Below, piece after piece: positions 61,219-64,000 of a stretch of 64,000 bases of DNA. The notes beneath the pieces are model-generated. The model was given only the letters and a program-made list of their open reading frames with translations, was not told where the DNA came from and did no database searches. A program made the translations under genes and the position numbers. The stretch's first letter is position 1; each line of letters begins with the position of its first letter. The DNA comes from Paenibacillus luteus (GTDB lineage Bacteria; Bacillota; Bacilli; Paenibacillales; Paenibacillaceae): contig NZ_SKCD01000013.1 of assembly GCF_006542765.1 (NCBI RefSeq), positions 1-64,000 on the forward strand, written 5' to 3'.

Positions 61219-62448
61219 ATGGACAAAGCGAATCCGATATTTACGCTGTTGGAGGAAAAAGAGCAGGAATGGATTGCGCTTAGGCGTGATTTCCACAGCC
61301 AGCCCGAGCTGCTCTATAACGTAGATCGGACTTCGGAACGAATTGCAGAACTGCTTGATAGCTATGGACTTGAGGTGCAGCGCCAAGTGGGCAAGCATTT
61401 CGGCAAAGGAGTCATCGGCGTGCTGCGGGGCAGCAAGCCGGGCAAGACGATCCTGCTGAGAGCCGACATGGACGCTCTGCCGATTCAGGAGCGGAATGAG
61501 GTGGACTATCGGTCAAGTATCGATGGTTCCATGCATGCCTGCGGCCATGACGCACATGTGACGATGCTGCTAGCTGCGGCTTACGGCTTAAGTCGGTTCC
61601 GTGAGGAGATTGCTGGCGAGGTCAGGTTCGTCTTCCAGCCAGCAGAGGAAGGCGCAGCGGAAAGCCCGTTGGACGGCAGACTGCTAAGCGGCGGGCGCGA
61701 TATGGTTGAAAGCGGAGCGGCGGACGGGGTATCCGCCGCTTTTGCCTTTCACGTTTGGCCGGGCATTCCGGTCGGCGAAGTCGCGGTTCACCGCAAATAT
61801 GCAATGGCAGCTTCCTCGCATTTTCAGGTCTCGTTCCGAGGACGATCGGGTCATCACGGCGCCCAGCATTTAGCTGCCGATGCGCTGTTGATGGCAGCAC
61901 ATTTTGTGATCGAGTCGCGCGCGGCAGTTGCCAGCGCCGTTAATCCGTTTGAGCCGATCGCGTTTGCTTTTGGCAGGCTGCAAGCAGGGACGGTCATTAA
62001 CGCGATTGCCGAATCCGGCGAAGTAGAGGGAACTTACCGCGCTTTCGAGCCGGATACGGTTGAGCGGATTCGGAGCATTATTGAGCAATGCGCAGCCGCT
62101 TGCGCTGAGCGGTTTGGCGGGGAGGCACTAACAAAGTTCCGAATGGGCAAGGCGCTGCTTAACGCGGAGAAAGCGGTAGAGCTAGTGCAGCGTGCCGGCG
62201 TGAAAGTGTTCGGCAGCAACAAGTCCAGCGTATTAGAACAGCCTAGCCTAGCTGGCGAGGATTTCAGCTATTATTTAGATCAAGCGCCTGGAGCGATGGT
62301 GTTGATCGGTGTGGGCAACAAGGAAAAAGGAATTGTTCATCCGCTGCATCATCCGCAGTTCGATTTGGACGAGGAGGCTCTCGTCCTAGGTGCCAAGCTT
62401 CATGTGCAGATCGTGCTGGATACTCTTGCAGGTGGGCTCAACAGTTAG
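61219..62448 (+). CDS. M20D family amidohydrolase/deacetylase, second copy
   Basis: 409 residues, starting directly after the monooxygenase stop codon, so translationally coupled. LLRADMDALPIQERNEVD, MHACGHDAHVTMLLAAAYGL, FVFQPAEEGAAES and the C-terminal HPLHHPQFDLDEEA mark the same M20D class as the gene at 56077. Two deacylases in one pathway suggest two substrates or two steps (for example N-acetyl and another N-acyl group). Closed by the strong terminator at 62476. Confidence 0.9.
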   Translation: MDKANPIFTLLEEKEQEWIALRRDFHSQPELLYNVDRTSERIAELLDSYGLEVQRQVGKHFGKGVIGVLRGSKPGKTILLRADMDALPIQERNEVDYRSSIDGSMHACGHDAHVTMLLAAAYGLSRFREEIAGEVRFVFQPAEEGAAESPLDGRLLSGGRDMVESGAADGVSAAFAFHVWPGIPVGEVAVHRKYAMAASSHFQVSFRGRSGHHGAQHLAADALLMAAHFVIESRAAVASAVNPFEPIAFAFGRLQAGTVINAIAESGEVEGTYRAFEPDTVERIRSIIEQCAAACAERFGGEALTKFRMGKALLNAEKAVELVQRAGVKVFGSNKSSVLEQPSLAGEDFSYYLDQAPGAMVLIGVGNKEKGIVHPLHHPQFDLDEEALVLGAKLHVQIVLDTLAGGLNS

Positions 62449-62475
62449 GAAGATGATTGAAGAGTGAGGACTGGG

Positions 62476-62528
62476 AGCAATAGAAAGAGCCGATTGAATC
62501 ATTCAATCGGCTCTTTCTATTGCTTGAT
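62476..62528. terminator. Very strong bidirectional terminator with a 24-base perfect stem
   Basis: Arms 62476-62499 and 62501-62524 are exact reverse complements with only C at 62500 between them. The core GAAAGAGCCGATTGAAT folds back on ATTCAATCGGCTCTTTC. It ends the S-conjugate operon. A perfect 49-base inverted repeat is longer than most intrinsic terminators. Confidence 0.85.
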
Positions 62529-62631
62529 CAGGCTATGTCCAACAGATGCGTAAAAAGGATAGTGAGGTTTTAATGTAAAGCGCACATGGTTAAGCTAGGC
62601 CATACGATGATAACGGGGAGGACAAGGCACG

Positions 62632-62847
62632 ATGAAAATTGAGTTGGGCTCATGTTTGCTTGAACAGCGCTTGTCTGAAGCCGGTTTATCTAAGGAACAG
62701 CTTGCTGCTGGGCTGCTTATCCGTCCCGAGCGTATAGGTGATTACATTGACAATAAACGAATCATGCCGCTTAAAGCTGCCATAGCTATAGCCAATACGC
62801 TGAATTGCGATGTGCGTGATCTTTATGAGCTGCATAGTTCAAATTAA
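62632..62847 (+). CDS. Small XRE-like HTH protein
   Basis: 71 residues, essentially a lone Cro/CI-type domain: LEQRLSEAGLSKEQLAAGL, then RPERIGDYIDNKRIMPLKA and ANTLNCDVRDLYEL. No second domain is present. GGGGAGGACAAGGC precedes the ATG. It stands alone between a terminator and a satellite array. Targets unknown. Confidence 0.82.
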   Translation: MKIELGSCLLEQRLSEAGLSKEQLAAGLLIRPERIGDYIDNKRIMPLKAAIAIANTLNCDVRDLYELHSSN

Positions 62848-62910
62848 ACAGGCTGAAATTCATATCGTTCAAATGCTGCTGAAGTTTATGTTAACTCAAA
62901 CAAGCTGGGC

Positions 62911-63194
62911 TAATTTGATGAATGAGGGTTAGCTGATATGCCCAAACTGCTCAAATTTGATGAATGACGGTTAGTTGATATGCCCATTCCGTTTAAATTT
63001 GATGAATGACAGTTAGTTGATATGCCCATTCCGTTTAAATTAAATGAATGACGGTTAGCTGATATGCACAAACTGCTCAAATTTGATGAATGTCAGTTAG
63101 TTGATATGCCCATTCCGTTTAAATTTGATGGATGACAGTTAGTTGATATGCCCAAACTGCTCAAATTTGATGAATGATAGTTAGTCGAAATCCC
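62911..63194. repeat. 42-bp satellite, seven units with two alternating variants
   Basis: Units start at 62911, 62953, 62995, 63037, 63079, 63121 and 63163, exactly 42 bases apart; the last is partial. The 33-base core is close to AAATTTGATGAATGAC then RGTTAGTTGATATGCCC. The remaining 9 bases are either AAACTGCTC or ATTCCGTTT. Order of the tails is A-B-B-A-B-A. Every forward frame has stops, and the minus-strand frame is stopped in some units, so it is not coding. Confidence 0.92.
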
Positions 63195-63570
63195 ATACAG
63201 TTGAATGGTGTTTAGGTGGTTCCGAGCATGCTTCGTTTACAACATGGGAATTAAGCAATTTTGCTATAAAGTGAATTAGAAGTAAGTATATCTTATCTTG
63301 CACTTTTGCAGGACAGAGCCTCCGTACCCCTAGTTTGTATAGGCTATATTGTACAGCTGCAGGATAGGAATGATTATAGGCCGACAACGAGCTCAAAAGC
63401 TCCTTTGAATAGGAACTATGATGCGGAGGTACAATATAGCTTGCCAAACAGGCTTATATTGTATGAAGTTAATGAGAAAGTGCAAGATAGCTTCCCGAAC
63501 AGGAACTGTATCTTGGAGATTCTTTGTTATAGCATTCATAACCGAAAGCTGTCGCTGTGACAATACTATC
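63195..63570. repeat. Structured intergenic repeat region with no convincing gene
   Basis: GCTATATTGTAC (63343-63354) and GTACAATATAGC (63429-63440) are perfect inverted repeats enclosing about 74 bases. TGCAGGATAG (63358-63367) repeats the motif found at the left end of the window. Variants follow: AATATAGCTTGCC-AAACAGG and AAGATAGCTTCCC-GAACAGG (about 63433-63505). Short open frames on both strands have no ribosome binding sites and are judged non-coding. Confidence 0.5.
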
Positions 63571-63596
63571 CAAGCCATTCACTCTACTCCATGCCA

Positions 63597-63640
63597 ACAC
63601 GAAAAGCCGCCCACTCCTCATCGAGAAGTGAACGGCTGGT
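63597..63640 (-). terminator. Probable minus-strand terminator
   Basis: Read on the minus strand, AGCCGTTCACTTCTC pairs with GAGGAGTGGGCGGCT around GAT with symmetrical mismatches, followed by TTTTCG. It lies about 260 bases beyond the stop of the partial gene at the right edge. Confidence 0.5.
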
Positions 63641-63703
63641 TGCTTTTCATTACGTCATGACAAAAACGTATTGTATAATTAAACTTTAATAATTAACACA
63701 ACA

Positions 63704-63810
63704 CTTATGCATGACCTTATGCATGACCTTATGCATGACCTTATGCATGACCTAATACATGATCTAAAAGATGATCTAAAAGATGATCTAAAAGATGATC
63801 TAAAAGATGA
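63704..63810 (+). repeat. 12-bp tandem array drifting through three variants, frame-preserving
   Basis: Nine consecutive units in one unbroken 12-base register: CTTATGCATGAC four times, CTAATACATGAT once, CTAAAAGATGAT four times (the last differs at its final base). Read from the ATG at 63707 to the TAA at 63839-63841 it is an open frame of 44 codons: MHDL repeats turning into KDDL repeats, ending EINHLTHHLV. There is no ribosome binding site, so translation is doubtful. Confidence 0.85.
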
Positions 63811-63897
63811 AATAAATCACCTAACACATCATCTTGTATAACCAAATGCATCAAACCAGCATTTCACACATCTCAAATCAGACCAATCAATGCATCA

Positions 63898-64000
63898 CTA
63901 CATCATATATAAAATCATGCCATAACCTTTGCTTGCCGCGTCGGTGTAATACGCTGCCACTTCATGAAAGTAGCTGAGCACATACTCCTTATCCTCTTCG
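63898..64000 (-). CDS. 3' end of an unidentified gene (cut by window edge)
   Basis: The minus strand has a good open frame from the right edge to a TAG at 63898-63900, ending EEDKEYVLSYFHEVAAYY then TDAASKGYGMILYMM. Composition and codon use look like a real protein C-terminus. Only 33 residues are visible and I do not recognise the family. The 12-bp array lies just beyond its stop codon. Confidence 0.5.
   Translation of the reverse strand, partial: EEDKEYVLSYFHEVAAYYTDAASKGYGMILYMM

Noticed and set aside
62911..63194. CRISPR array
   Set aside because: The period is exactly 42 bases and the nine-base variable part has only two versions, so there are no unique spacers; no cas genes are present.
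63181..63660. Several short open frames on both strands
   Set aside because: They overlap each other and palindromic repeats, and none has a ribosome binding site or recognisable features.

Overview
The window looks like a chromosomal segment of a spore-forming, low-to-mid GC Firmicute, most probably Paenibacillus or a close relative. This is an inference from gene content: S-layer-homology (SLH) anchoring, a YheC/D spore-coat protein, a collagen-like protein, a Bacillus-type Fnr with a C-terminal cysteine cluster, YesM/YesN two-component genes beside a sugar ABC transporter, many GTG/TTG starts with strong AGGAGG-type ribosome binding sites, and frequent small palindromic intergenic repeats.

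Layout. (1) 1-2.4 kb: the right end of an IS3-type element, an M42 aminopeptidase and a long intergenic stretch. (2) 2.5-19.2 kb: one Wzy-type exopolysaccharide cluster on the + strand. It holds the YveK/CpsD regulator pair, GalU, a priming phosphosugar transferase, four GT4 and one GT2 glycosyltransferases, a polymerase-like membrane protein, an O-acyltransferase, a Wzx flippase and a pyruvyltransferase. After a palindrome array come GDP-mannose pyrophosphorylase and UDP-glucose dehydrogenase. The gene set predicts an acidic, acylated, pyruvylated polymer with glucuronate and a GDP-mannose-derived sugar. (3) 19.2-23.8 kb: a secreted protein with a ~316-residue unit in triplicate, a Pro/Thr-rich membrane protein and a small HTH regulator, all without a recognised function. 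(4) 24-44 kb: a 2360-residue SLH-anchored protein combining a rhamnogalacturonan acetylesterase-like SGNH domain with a PL11-like rhamnogalacturonan lyase domain behind a consensus catabolite-repression (cre) site; then a secreted GHFCIHF-motif protein, a VanW protein, and a YesN/YesM-sugar ABC-FAD oxidoreductase locus interrupted by TetR and DUF418-like genes. (5) 44-47 kb: spore-surface genes. (6) 47-50.4 kb: an oxygen-limitation cluster of Fnr, formate/nitrite transporter, lactate dehydrogenase and DoxX protein, with an exact Fnr-box match. (7) 50.7-62.5 kb: a LysR-controlled amino-acid ABC transporter followed by two flavin monooxygenase types, two M20 deacylases, a GNAT acetyltransferase, a sarcosine-oxidase-like flavoprotein and a DinB protein. 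This matches the logic of the B. subtilis ytmI operon for salvage of S-modified cysteine. (8) 62.5-64 kb: a small HTH protein, a seven-unit 42-bp satellite, a structured repeat, a 12-bp tandem array and the 3' end of a minus-strand gene.

The best candidates for something undescribed are the triplicated secreted protein with its membrane partner, the expanded S-conjugate salvage operon (with an apparent ATT start and a LysR operator), the bifunctional surface pectinase, and the satellites at the right end. All function calls rest on motif recognition by eye; no database search was possible.
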